This document shows, piece by piece, positions 33,481-41,992 of a DNA stretch of 64,000 bases. Both the position numbers and the translations under genes were made by a program. A model generated the notes under the pieces. The model saw nothing but the letters and a program-made list of their open reading frames with translations, made no database searches and was not told where the DNA came from. The DNA is from Arthrobacter sp. ov407 (GTDB taxonomy: Bacteria; Actinomycetota; Actinomycetes; Actinomycetales; Micrococcaceae): the NCBI RefSeq assembly GCF_900102895.1, contig NZ_FNGD01000013.1, forward strand, positions 1 to 64,000, in the 5' to 3' direction. Position 1 is the stretch's first letter. Every line of letters begins with the position of its first letter.

Positions 33481-34939
33481 GATCCACGAGCTCTCCGCCG
33501 TCCAACTCCGCGATGCACTCCGTTCCGGCGAGCTTTCCGCCCGGCAGGCCACGGATCACTTCCTGGACCGCATCGACGCCGAAAATCCGCACCTTGGGGC
33601 CTTCATCACCGTCACTGCGGAACAGGCGCAGAAGGATGCCGCGGCAGCGGACCAGCTCCACGCACTCCGGAGCCGAGACGGTGGCGCTCTGCCCCCGCTG
33701 CATGGAATGCCGGTGGCGTTCAAGGACCTGACGGATGTCGCAGGGGTCGTCACCACTCATGGAAGCGCCGCCCTGGAGCACAAACCGGCGCTGGCCGACG
33801 GCGCGCTTCCCGTCGCGCTCAAGGCTGCGGGGGTCATCTCGCTGGGCAAGACGCAGGTCCCGGAGTTCGGCCTGACGGCCTACAGCGAGAACCGGGTCGC
33901 TCCGCCGTCGCGTAATCCGCATGCGTTCAGCCGCAGTTCGGGCGGCTCCTCGGGCGGCAGCGCTGCCGCCGTGGCCGCGGAGCTGGTGCCGTTCGCCCCC
34001 GGGTCCGACGGCGGCGGCTCCGTGCGTATCCCGGCTGCGGCCTGCGGGTTGGTCGGGCTGAAGCCCGGACGTGGGCTCGTGCCGGCCGGGGAAAGCACCG
34101 GCGATCCGGCTCAGCTCGTGGTTGCCGGACCGCTCGCCCGCTCCGCCGCCGATGCCGCCCTCCTGCTCGATGCCCTGGTGCCCTGCACGGCCCCGCACAG
34201 TGCGGGCCGACAAAGTGCGGGCAGGCCGGCACCGGCGGACGCCGGCTACCTCGCACTGACCGCAAGGGAGCCGCGCCAGCTGCGGATCGGAATAAGCCTC
34301 GACAGCCCCTGGCAGGCGGTTTTCCCTTTCCTCCCGGACCGTGAGGCGCTCGACGCGCTGGCCGACGGCGTCGCACGGCTGGAGGCTGCGGGCCATGAGA
34401 CTTCGGCGGCCGCGATTCGCTATGACAACCGTTACCCGGGCGCCTTCACCACAGCCTGGACCGCCGGCATTGGCAGCGCGCGAATCTCACCCCAGCGCGA
34501 GGCGCTCCTGACCCCGCTTACCAGGACGTTCCGCCGGCGCGCACAGCAGCGCAGCGCGGCCAAAGTCAACGAATCCGTCGGGTTCCTTCGCCAGTTCCAG
34601 CGGGACACGATCACGCAGTACGCCCAGTGGGACCTCATACTGACGCCGGCCCTGGCCCAGACACCCCGCCCGGTGGGCTGGTTCACGGGCGCGACCCATG
34701 GCGGGGGCTACTGGCCGGCCGCGGAATGGGCGGGCGACGCCGACGACGACTACCGCAAACAGTGCGAATACGCGCCGTGGTCGTCCATGGTGAACGTCTG
34801 CGGGCTGCCGGCAATCAGCATCCCGGTGCACTGGACCGGCGGCGTCCCCGGTTCCGGCCTGCCGATGGGCATCCAGCTCATCGGGCCGATGGGCTCCGAG
34901 GGGCTGCTGCTGCAGGTGGCCGCCCAACTGGGGTTTTAG
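33473..34939 (+). CDS. Amidase (amidase-signature family), probably with a disrupted 5' end
   Basis: 488 residues from a TTG start. The Ser-cisSer-Lys triad is visible as Lys84 (VAFKD), Ser160 (SSGGSSGGS) and Ser183 (GSDGGGSVRIPAA). The C-terminus GLPMGIQLIGPMGSEGLLLQ is standard for the family. It should hydrolyse a carboxamide; the substrate is unknown. The start is weak: TTG with a poor ribosome site, while a good one sits at 33283 in another frame (see that entry). The last 17 codons and the downstream 250 bp recur at 37058-37352. Whether it is still well expressed is open. Confidence 0.8.
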   Translation: MAEIHELSAVQLRDALRSGELSARQATDHFLDRIDAENPHLGAFITVTAEQAQKDAAAADQLHALRSRDGGALPPLHGMPVAFKDLTDVAGVVTTHGSAALEHKPALADGALPVALKAAGVISLGKTQVPEFGLTAYSENRVAPPSRNPHAFSRSSGGSSGGSAAAVAAELVPFAPGSDGGGSVRIPAAACGLVGLKPGRGLVPAGESTGDPAQLVVAGPLARSAADAALLLDALVPCTAPHSAGRQSAGRPAPADAGYLALTAREPRQLRIGISLDSPWQAVFPFLPDREALDALADGVARLEAAGHETSAAAIRYDNRYPGAFTTAWTAGIGSARISPQREALLTPLTRTFRRRAQQRSAAKVNESVGFLRQFQRDTITQYAQWDLILTPALAQTPRPVGWFTGATHGGGYWPAAEWAGDADDDYRKQCEYAPWSSMVNVCGLPAISIPVHWTGGVPGSGLPMGIQLIGPMGSEGLLLQVAAQLGF

Positions 34940-35180
34940 CCTCTACGCGGCCCTCCCCAGCGGACATGCCCACCCCTCATGCCGGGCACGGCACATGGTC
35001 GGGGCACAGGTCGAACACGGGACATGCCCACCCTCCACCGCTGAGGGACATGCCCATTCCTCACTCCGCCCAAGGGACATGTCCAGCGCTCATCCGGGCC
35101 ATGCCCATTCCCTGCCGCGGCCGCTGGACACAATGCCATCAAGTCCACCCGAGGCCGCCAAGAATGGGCATGTCCCCTGG
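34884..35180 (+). repeat. Long direct repeat, copy A (amidase 3' end plus downstream palindromes)
   Basis: From the amidase codons for PMGSEGLLLQ onward this segment matches 37058-37352 in order, with small insertions and substitutions. After the stop codon it holds a string of GGGACATGYCC motifs in both orientations. The core 35045-35176 begins GGGACATGCCCATTCC and ends in its inverted form GAATGGGCATGTCCC, a near-perfect terminal inverted repeat of about 16 bp. Confidence 0.75.
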
Positions 35181-35398
35181 GGAGCCCACCCGAACCGGGC
35201 CCGCCACGGGGATCTGCGGGCCGGGTCCACTGCCGGGGACCACCGGAGAAGCAGGAGAAGCAGGAGGAGCAGGAGGAGCAGGAGGTGATGTTCCTATAGA
35301 CAAGAACTCAAGAGTGGACGGCTCCGGGTCAGGCGCCCGTACAGGTATGTGAGCGAGCCGATGCGAGCCGATCGGCGGCTTCTGCGAGACTAACGCTC
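34940..35398. other. Gap between amidase and M16-like gene
   Basis: The first 240 bp are repeat copy A. Positions 35246-35281 hold four 9-bp units (GAGAAGCAG twice, GAGGAGCAG twice) and a degenerate fifth ending in GGAGGTGATG. That end is a strong ribosome site before a three-codon frame (ATG at 35288, TAG at 35297). The remaining 100 bp show no clear -10 for the M16-like gene. Confidence 0.6.
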
Positions 35399-37114
35399 AT
35401 GATGCAATCGGTGAACACGACCGTCCACAATGGTGTTCCTTCGTACTGGCTGGACAGCGTGGGACTTTGCACGGGCACGCTGGTGTTCGGGGTTGGCCTT
35501 CGTGACGAACCCGCAACGCTGGCTGGGATCACGCATCTGGTCGAGCACGCTGTCCTCCGTATGGTGCAGCCTGTGACCATGGCACATGGCGGGATTGTGA
35601 AGGTGGACTCGATTGAGTTCTATGCCGCCGGAGACGCAGAAGCTGTTGCCGGGTTCCTCAACGCAGTTGCAATGGCCATCTCAACGTTCTCGGCCATCAC
35701 GGAGGAAGACCTGGCGTTGGAGAAGACCATTATTGAGGCGGAGGACCCCGACAAGTTCAGCGCTGTATCCAGCGGCCTGCTCACCTATCGTTTCGGAACG
35801 AGCGGGCCGGGCGCTGCACATTTTGGAGCACCGGCCACCACAGGACTAACCACGTCTGAAGCGATCGAATGGGCAGGGCGATGGCTCACCACGGAGAACG
35901 CGGCCGTGACGTTTACCGGCCCCTTGCCAGACGCCCTGAACATTAGGCTTCCGCCTGGAGGCGCCGTAAGCCGGGAGCAGTCTCACCCGATCGTCATGAC
36001 CCCGACATTGATCAGATCCCAAAAGAGCGGAGTCGCGCTCTCCTTCATCGTCCCCTCAAGAAACGCCGGCTTCCTCGGCGAGGCGCTGAGGCACGAACTG
36101 TTGTCACGGCTTCGCCACAACGGCGGCCTCATCTACTCCGTCGTCGTCTTCACTACCGAGATCGACGCCGATGAAAGCCAGCTGGACCTAATTCTTGACC
36201 CGGTCGAACGAAACATCGTCCCCACCTTGAGGGCGAGTCTCGACGCCGTCCGCGGCATTGCGCTCACAGGGTTCAGCGATGCGGCAATTCAATCCGCCTA
36301 CAACGAACGCCTCATTGCCATGGGATGGGATGAGTCAGTGCCACTGGATTATTTGGATCAATTGGCCGTCGGCACTCTTCTGGGTCGCGCCACGCCAAGC
36401 AGGGAGGAATTGCTGGAAAGGGCTAAGGAGCTGTCCTCATCTGAGCTGACGGCGACACTGAAAAACAGCCTGGATTCCCTCCTTGCTGCTGTTAATAGGA
36501 ACACCAGGCTTCGCAAATCCGACACTGCAGACCTCGGTATGCGTGTGGATGCTTTCGAAATTTGGCAGCGAGTAAGCGGAACCAAGGACCAACGCTCCTC
36601 AGAAGATATCCCCGACGGATACCCAATGTGGCGGAACAAGTCATCCAAGGCGGCGATCTGGATCACGCCTACCCGCTTGATGATGCGGAATACCGGCAAA
36701 ACTATGTCCATCCATCTGGAGGATATCGCCGTAGTCGGTGATCGCCGCTGCGGCTGCATTTCTCTCATTGACCGAAGGGGAAGAACCGGTGAGATCGACG
36801 TGGATGAGTGGAAGGGCGGCAAGAAGCTGAGGCGCAAGTTGCTTGAAGCATTTACTGCAAGCATTGTCCGGTCGTTTCCGTCGTTCCCTCAAGAGCAATC
36901 ACCAAATGCGACTGCTTTGGCCCCCATGACACTTGACCCGCGGGAGACGCACAGGCTGGGCTTTAAGGTGCGTACATCCGCCTTCACCGAGGACGGGATG
37001 GTGGTCCTTGACCCAGACGGGCACGTCCCCGTGCGGGATGCTCTGAATTTTCTGGACTGGCCAATGGACTCCGAGAGGCTGCTTCTGCAGGTGGCCGCTC
37101 AACTGGGGTTCTAG
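35399..37114 (+). CDS. M16 (insulinase/pitrilysin)-like peptidase with PH-like C-terminal domain
   Basis: 571 residues. HLVEH at residues 46-50 is the inverted zinc motif HxxEH of M16 enzymes, and EKTIIEAE (108-115) is where the third zinc ligand, a Glu, is expected. RHELLSRLRHNGGLIYSV around 230-245 matches the M16 C-terminal lobe. Residues about 425-500 (WITPTRLMMRNTGKT ... IHLEDIAVVG ... ISLIDRRGRTGEID) look like a bacterial PH/GRAM-type fold, unusual for M16. The last 17 residues are an amidase C-terminus acquired with the repeat. Base composition is visibly less GC-rich than neighbours, suggesting transfer. ATG at 35399 or 35402. Confidence 0.65.
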   Translation: MMQSVNTTVHNGVPSYWLDSVGLCTGTLVFGVGLRDEPATLAGITHLVEHAVLRMVQPVTMAHGGIVKVDSIEFYAAGDAEAVAGFLNAVAMAISTFSAITEEDLALEKTIIEAEDPDKFSAVSSGLLTYRFGTSGPGAAHFGAPATTGLTTSEAIEWAGRWLTTENAAVTFTGPLPDALNIRLPPGGAVSREQSHPIVMTPTLIRSQKSGVALSFIVPSRNAGFLGEALRHELLSRLRHNGGLIYSVVVFTTEIDADESQLDLILDPVERNIVPTLRASLDAVRGIALTGFSDAAIQSAYNERLIAMGWDESVPLDYLDQLAVGTLLGRATPSREELLERAKELSSSELTATLKNSLDSLLAAVNRNTRLRKSDTADLGMRVDAFEIWQRVSGTKDQRSSEDIPDGYPMWRNKSSKAAIWITPTRLMMRNTGKTMSIHLEDIAVVGDRRCGCISLIDRRGRTGEIDVDEWKGGKKLRRKLLEAFTASIVRSFPSFPQEQSPNATALAPMTLDPRETHRLGFKVRTSAFTEDGMVVLDPDGHVPVRDALNFLDWPMDSERLLLQVAAQLGF

Positions 37115-37352
37115 ACAAGGACCCGCCACTCACCGTGGGACGTGCCCACCCCTCATGCCGAGTACGGGACATGTTCGGAACGCAGGTCGAGCACGGGACA
37201 TGCCCAACCTCCACCGCGGAGGACATGCCCATTCCTCACTCCGCCCTGGGACATGTCCAGCGCTCATCCGGGACATGCCCATTCCTTGCCGCGGCCGCTG
37301 GACACAATGCCATCATGTCCACCCGAGGCCGCCAAGAATGAGCATGTCCCCC
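37058..37352 (+). repeat. Long direct repeat, copy B
   Basis: Second copy of the segment at 34884-35180. It supplies the last codons of the M16-like gene, then a chain of GGGACATGYCC motifs; the palindromic core is 37221-37350. CCGCGGCCGCTGGACACAAT is shared exactly with copy A. Together the two copies frame the M16-like gene as long direct repeats. Confidence 0.75.
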
Positions 37353-37511
37353 GGCTGGGCCAAGGAAGCCAACAGCCCCACCCCCTCCGCCAAACCGCCC
37401 GGGCCCTCCGCCCAACGCCAGCGGCCGCCGTCGGGAGGCCCCAAAATGGACGCTGGCTGCGGCCGGCGGCTATCGTTCACTCAAACCCGACCCGGCCGCG
37501 AAAGAGGACCA
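37115..37511. other. Gap between M16-like gene and alcohol dehydrogenase
   Basis: Repeat copy B fills the first 240 bp. No gene is seen in the rest. TATCGT at 37471-37476 is a plausible -10 for the dehydrogenase, and AAAGAGG at 37501-37507 is its ribosome site. Confidence 0.55.
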
Positions 37512-38633
37512 ATGAAGATCACCGGTGCAGTACTCGAGGAAATCGGCCGCCCGCGTCCCTTCGCGGAGTCCAGGCCCATCAGCATCTCCGAGCTGGAACT
37601 GGCGGCTCCCGGGCCCACCGAGATCCTCGTCCGGATGGAGGCCGCCGGGATCTGCCACTCGGACCTGAGCGTTGTCGACGGCAACCGGGTCCGGCCGGTA
37701 CCCATGCTGCTGGGCCACGAGGCGGCGGGCCGCGTCGTGACAGTCGGTTCCGGCGTCACGGACCTGCAGCCCGGCCAGCGCGTGGTCATGTCCTTCCTGC
37801 CCCGATGCGAGAACTGCGCGAACTGCGCCGAGGACGGCCGGCTGCCCTGCACGGCAGGCTCGCAGAGCAACAACGACGGAACGCTGCTGCACGGATCCAG
37901 GCACCTGAGCCGCGACGGCGAGCCCGTCCACCACCATCTGGGCGTCTCAGGCTTCGCCACCCACGCCGTGGTGGACCGCGCTTCCGCCGTGCCGGTGGAC
38001 GACGACATCCCCGCGGACATTGCGGCGGTCCTGGGCTGCGCCGTGCTGACCGGCGGCGGCGCGGTGCTCAACGCGGCCCGGCCCCGCCCGCAGGACAGCA
38101 TCATGATCGTCGGCCTCGGCGGGGTGGGCATGGCGGCGCTCATCACCGCCATCTCCCAAGGAATCTCGCGGATCATCGCCGTGGACACACTGGAGCAGAA
38201 ACTCGATCACGCCCGCCGCCTCGGCGCCCACGAAACATACACTCCGCAGCAGGTCCTCGACGCCGGGATCAAAGCCAGGTTCGTGATCGAGTGCGCAGGA
38301 AATCCGCGCGCGTTCGAGACCTCGTTCGCCGCCACCGCCCCCGGCGGGACCACCGTGACGGCCGGGCTGCCCTCCCCCGATGCCCGCGCCCAGCTGGCGC
38401 CGCTCACCGTCACCGCCGAAGCCAGGACAATCGTGGGCAGCTACCTCGGCTCCGCCGTCCCGTCGCGGGACATCCCGAAATACGCCCAGCTGTGGCGGGA
38501 CGGGAAACTGCCCGTCGAGGAGCTGATCTCGGACCGCATCGCCCTGGCCGACATCAACCAGGCCATGGACCAGCTGGCAGACGGCCACGCCATCCGGCAG
38601 ATCATCATGTTCGACGCCGACGAGCCCGCCTAG
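37512..38633 (+). CDS. Zinc-dependent alcohol dehydrogenase (class III-like MDR family)
   Basis: 373 residues. Catalytic zinc ligands are Cys in AAGICHSDLS, GHEAAG, and a later Cys. A structural-zinc-like cluster CENCANCAEDGRLPC follows near residue 100. The NAD-binding turn is IVGLGGVGMAALI. The family oxidises alcohols or hydroxymethyl adducts with NAD(P). Start ATG at 37512 has AAAGAGG 4 nt upstream. No pathway partner is adjacent, so the substrate is unknown. Confidence 0.9.
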   Translation: MKITGAVLEEIGRPRPFAESRPISISELELAAPGPTEILVRMEAAGICHSDLSVVDGNRVRPVPMLLGHEAAGRVVTVGSGVTDLQPGQRVVMSFLPRCENCANCAEDGRLPCTAGSQSNNDGTLLHGSRHLSRDGEPVHHHLGVSGFATHAVVDRASAVPVDDDIPADIAAVLGCAVLTGGGAVLNAARPRPQDSIMIVGLGGVGMAALITAISQGISRIIAVDTLEQKLDHARRLGAHETYTPQQVLDAGIKARFVIECAGNPRAFETSFAATAPGGTTVTAGLPSPDARAQLAPLTVTAEARTIVGSYLGSAVPSRDIPKYAQLWRDGKLPVEELISDRIALADINQAMDQLADGHAIRQIIMFDADEPA

Positions 38634-38723
38634 GGCACGGCCGCCCAACCCTGCGCGCCCCTGAAAATCAGCCGAAAGAGAGGCGAAACACGGTCCGGGT
38701 TGCTTGCCTCGGGCCTGCTCGAA

Positions 38724-38743
38724 TGTGACAATCGCGCGTCACA
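38724..38743. promoter_or_regulatory. Inverted repeat upstream of peptide transporter
   Basis: TGTGAC (38724-38729) and GTCACA (38738-38743) form a perfect 6-bp inverted repeat with an 8-nt spacer, 18 bp before the ATG; a second GTCAC follows. It may be an operator, but the spacing is wrong for a CRP/GlxR site. Confidence 0.3.
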
Positions 38744-38760
38744 ATGTCACCATTAAGTAA

Positions 38761-40266
38761 ATGAGCACAACTCATTTATCCCATCCCCCCGCTACAACGC
38801 CGGGCGATCCCTCGTTCAGTCCCCCCACTAAAACGCCGGGCGACACCTCGTTTTTTGGCCACCCAAAGATGCTGGCCAGCCTTTTCTCCGTAGAGATGTG
38901 GGAGCGCTTCTCCTTCTACGGAATGCAGGGGATCCTCCTCTACTACATGTACTTCACGGCCGCCCAGGGTGGCCTTGAGATTCCACAAGCCATGGCGGCC
39001 GGCCTCGTCGGCGCCTACGGTGGCGGCGTCTACCTCTCCACCATCCTCGGCGCCTGGCTCGCGGACCGGCTCTTCGGGTCGGAGCGGGTGCTGTTCGGCG
39101 CGGCCGTCCTGATCATGGCGGGCCACATCGGGCTGGCACTCGTGCCCGGCATACCCGGCCTGATCGCCGGACTGGTGCTGGTGGGCGTCGGTTCCGGCGG
39201 CCTGAAGGCCAACGCCACCGCCCTCGTCGGCAGCCTGTACGGCGAGAAGGACGAACGCCGCGACGCCGGGTTCTCCATCTTCTACATGGGCATCAACGCC
39301 GGTGCGCTGATCGGCCCGCTGGTCACCGGCTGGCTGCAGGAAAGCCAGGGCTTCCACTGGGGCTTCGGCGCCGCCGCCGTCGGGATGGCCATAGGCCTGG
39401 TCATCTACACGCTGGGCCGCAAGAAGCTGCCCAAAGAAGCACACCGGGTACCGAACCCCCTCCCCGCCGCCCAGCGCACCCGCTACGGCCTGATCTTCGC
39501 CGGCATCGCCGTGATCATCGCCGTGCTGCTCGCGACCGGCACCGTGAACGCCGAGAACCTGGCGATGTCCATGGCCTACGCGGCCATTGGCGCGTCTGTG
39601 CTCTACTTCGCCCTGATCTTCAAGAGCAAGAAAATCACTCCCACCGAGCGCGGACGGGTGGCGGCGTTTATCCCGCTGTACATCGCCTCGGCCGCATTCT
39701 GGGCGCTGTTCCAGCAGCAGTTCACGTTCATCGCCGTGTACTCGGAGGAGAAACTGGACCGGAATCTCTTCGGCTGGGAAATGCCTGCCGCCTGGGTCCA
39801 GTCCATCAACCCGGTGTTCATCATCATCTTTGCCGGCATCATGGCCGCCCTGTGGACCCGGCTCGGCCGAAGGCAGCCCGGTTCGGCCCTGAAGTTCTCG
39901 ATCGGCCTCTTCGTGATGGGCCTCGCCTTCCTGGCCTTCATCCCGCTGGCCGGCGGCGGCAAGACCCCTCTGCTGGCCCTCGTTGGAATCCTACTTCTGT
40001 TCACTCTCGCAGAGCTGTTCCTCTCCCCCATCGGCCTGTCTGTGACCACCAAGCTGGCGCCCAAGGCCTTCCACACCCAGATGGTGGCGCTGTTCTTCCT
40101 CTCCGTCTCCTTGGGCACTACCCTGGCCGGCATCCTGTCCGGTCTGTACAACCCGCAGGACGAGCTGCCCTACTTCATCGGCATCGGTGGAACCGCAATG
40201 CTCCTGGCTGTGGGCCTGGCGGTCGCCTCGCCGTCGATCAAGAAGCTCATGGGCGGCGTACGCTGA
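38761..40266 (+). CDS. POT/PTR family proton-dependent peptide transporter
   Basis: 501-residue membrane symporter for di- and tripeptides. The ExxERFxFYG proton-coupling motif appears as VEMWERFSFYGMQGILLYYM, and FSIFYMGINAGALIGPLVTG is the second PTR signature. A roughly 35-residue N-terminal head contains two copies of a TPGD(P/T)SF unit from a direct repeat at 38786-38855. The stop codon lies 4 nt before the phosphotransferase ATG, so both are probably co-transcribed. Confidence 0.94.
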   Translation: MSTTHLSHPPATTPGDPSFSPPTKTPGDTSFFGHPKMLASLFSVEMWERFSFYGMQGILLYYMYFTAAQGGLEIPQAMAAGLVGAYGGGVYLSTILGAWLADRLFGSERVLFGAAVLIMAGHIGLALVPGIPGLIAGLVLVGVGSGGLKANATALVGSLYGEKDERRDAGFSIFYMGINAGALIGPLVTGWLQESQGFHWGFGAAAVGMAIGLVIYTLGRKKLPKEAHRVPNPLPAAQRTRYGLIFAGIAVIIAVLLATGTVNAENLAMSMAYAAIGASVLYFALIFKSKKITPTERGRVAAFIPLYIASAAFWALFQQQFTFIAVYSEEKLDRNLFGWEMPAAWVQSINPVFIIIFAGIMAALWTRLGRRQPGSALKFSIGLFVMGLAFLAFIPLAGGGKTPLLALVGILLLFTLAELFLSPIGLSVTTKLAPKAFHTQMVALFFLSVSLGTTLAGILSGLYNPQDELPYFIGIGGTAMLLAVGLAVASPSIKKLMGGVR

Positions 40267-40270
40267 CCCG

Positions 40271-41125
40271 ATGAACCCCGCACATCGCGTCCCGGTTGCT
40301 TCGCGCGTCTACACCCCCGCCCCCGGCGAGGCGTCCGACGTCGAACATATGCCGGCGGGCGATGTCACTGACGGTGTGGTGCGGGTTGGCGGAACCATCC
40401 GCCGCCCGCACCAGCCACAATCCCTCGCCGTGGCCGAGTACCTCGACTGGCTGGATGACACCGGCTTTGAGGGCTCCCCGCGGTTCCTTGGCCGCGACAC
40501 CCAGGGCCGCGACGTCCTGACCTTCGTACCAGGACAGTGCGCCGGGGCCATTCCCGAAGCCTGGGTGCAATCCGGGGACCTGTTGGTCTCCGTGGCCCGC
40601 CTGGTACGCCGCCTGCACACGGCGTCGGCAGGCTTCGCGCCGGAGGCCCACCCGTTTCCGCCGCGGCCGGTCCGGCCGAACCCCACCGACGCTGCCGGGC
40701 TCATTTGCCATCTGGACATCACACCGCAGAACGTGGTGGTCCGGGACGGCCTGGCCGCGGGGCTGGTGGATTTTGACCTCGCAGGGCCCTCCACCGCGCT
40801 GCACGATTCGCTGAACACCGCCATGCACTGGGTGCCGCTCCGCGACCCGTCAGACGCGTGGCCGGGCTGGGAGGACCAGGACCCGTTCCACCGGCTGCGC
40901 ATCTTCGCCGACGCCTACGGCTGGACCGAGGATGAACGACGCCGGGTGCCCGGCGCCGGGATCGAGGCCGCGGCGCTGAGCTACGAACGGATGCGGCACA
41001 GCGCCGCGGCCCTCGGCGGCGGCTGGGCGCGGATGTGGCAGGACGGCGTGGGCGGCCAGATTAACCGGCGGCGCGCCTGGCTCGAGGCCAATGCCGAACC
41101 GCTGGTTGCGGCGCTGACACGCTGA
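40271..41125 (+). CDS. Phosphotransferase (APH/choline-kinase-like)
   Basis: 284-residue kinase-fold protein. The catalytic loop is ICHLDITPQNVVV (HxDxxxxN) and the metal-binding motif GLVDFDLAGPS. The N-terminal lobe is short and the ATP-binding Lys is not obvious. Such enzymes phosphorylate aminoglycosides, homoserine, choline and other small alcohols; nothing here decides which. It starts 4 nt after the peptide transporter. Confidence 0.82.
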   Translation: MNPAHRVPVASRVYTPAPGEASDVEHMPAGDVTDGVVRVGGTIRRPHQPQSLAVAEYLDWLDDTGFEGSPRFLGRDTQGRDVLTFVPGQCAGAIPEAWVQSGDLLVSVARLVRRLHTASAGFAPEAHPFPPRPVRPNPTDAAGLICHLDITPQNVVVRDGLAAGLVDFDLAGPSTALHDSLNTAMHWVPLRDPSDAWPGWEDQDPFHRLRIFADAYGWTEDERRRVPGAGIEAAALSYERMRHSAAALGGGWARMWQDGVGGQINRRRAWLEANAEPLVAALTR

Positions 41126-41156
41126 ACCGACTCAGGCCCCCGGCCGCGGGGCAGGC

Positions 41157-41843
41157 CTAGACGCCGTAGCCGCTGTTGCGCGCGGTGCCGATGACCAGTC
41201 CGAAAATGACCAGCACCAGGATGGTGACGGCGATGCCGACGTATCCCATCACGAGGCCGGCGATCGCCATGCCCCTGCCGGCCGGTTCGCGCCGCAGGGC
41301 CAGGTGTCCCAGGATGACGGCGGCCAGCTGCGGGAGCAGGAAGAATCCGAACCCCACCAGCGCGGCGATGCCGCAGCACATGCTGGCGATGCTTAGGCTC
41401 TTGGGCGCCGGCGGCGCACCGTAGTACGCGGGCTGGCCGTAGGCGTTGGGGCTGCCCGGCTGGGCGTACGGCGACGGTTGGCCATACGGTGGGGCCTGCT
41501 GGCTGTAGGCCGCTTGGCCATAGGCCGGCTGGCCCGCCGAATATGGCGTCCGGCCGGGCTCGCCGTAAATCGGAGGGTACGGGCTTGAGAACTGGCCGTG
41601 GTCAGGTGCAGCCTGGCCGGGCTGCTGGCCGACGGCGGGCTGCTGGCCCGTGTCTGGCTGGCGGCCCGAGGGCTGCTGCGGAGGCTCAGGCTGCGCGAAC
41701 TGCTGCGTGGCCGACTGTCCCTGGTCCTGGCCGGCGGGCGGTGCCTGCTCTGGCGGAACGTCCGATTCGTGGTCCGGGAGCCGCAGGGTGGGCTGGTAAC
41801 CCTCCGGGGTCTCGTCTTTGCCTTGTTTTGGCTGTTCAGTCAT
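41157..41843 (-). CDS. DUF4190 domain membrane protein with Pro/Gln/Tyr-rich head
   Basis: 228 residues. The first 150 are low complexity (repeated GQPxYG, QxPxY and QQP), probably disordered and cytoplasmic. Two membrane helices follow: [20 protein letters not shown] and [21 protein letters not shown], joined by the [19 protein letters not shown] loop that typifies DUF4190. The ATG at 41843 has GAGGGG upstream. Function unknown; such proteins are common in actinobacterial envelopes. Confidence 0.85.
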   Translation of the reverse strand: MTEQPKQGKDETPEGYQPTLRLPDHESDVPPEQAPPAGQDQGQSATQQFAQPEPPQQPSGRQPDTGQQPAVGQQPGQAAPDHGQFSSPYPPIYGEPGRTPYSAGQPAYGQAAYSQQAPPYGQPSPYAQPGSPNAYGQPAYYGAPPAPKSLSIASMCCGIAALVGFGFFLLPQLAAVILGHLALRREPAGRGMAIAGLVMGYVGIAVTILVLVIFGLVIGTARNSGYGV

Positions 41844-41980
41844 GGCATGTCCCCTCAAGAAGTCTCTGGATCCAGCGTACCGCCGCAGGGTTGGCTTGGG
41901 ACGTGACCGATGGGCGGGTTTTCTTTCGTCATAGGAAACAGCTTTCACGCCAAACCGTGTTGCACCCCGCCCTGGTCTGG

Positions 41981-41986
41981 CATGCT
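41981..41986 (+). promoter_or_regulatory. -10-like hexamer of pgm
   Basis: CATGCT ends 6 nt before the pgm ATG (41993), the same spacing as the leaderless genes in this window, with C in place of the first T. Confidence 0.35.
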
Positions 41987-41992
41987 GGTGCC

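Noticed and set aside
38724..38743. TGTGA...TCACA as a CRP/GlxR-type site
   Set aside because: The half sites are separated by 10 nt rather than the 6 nt of CRP-type operators; kept only as an unassigned inverted repeat.
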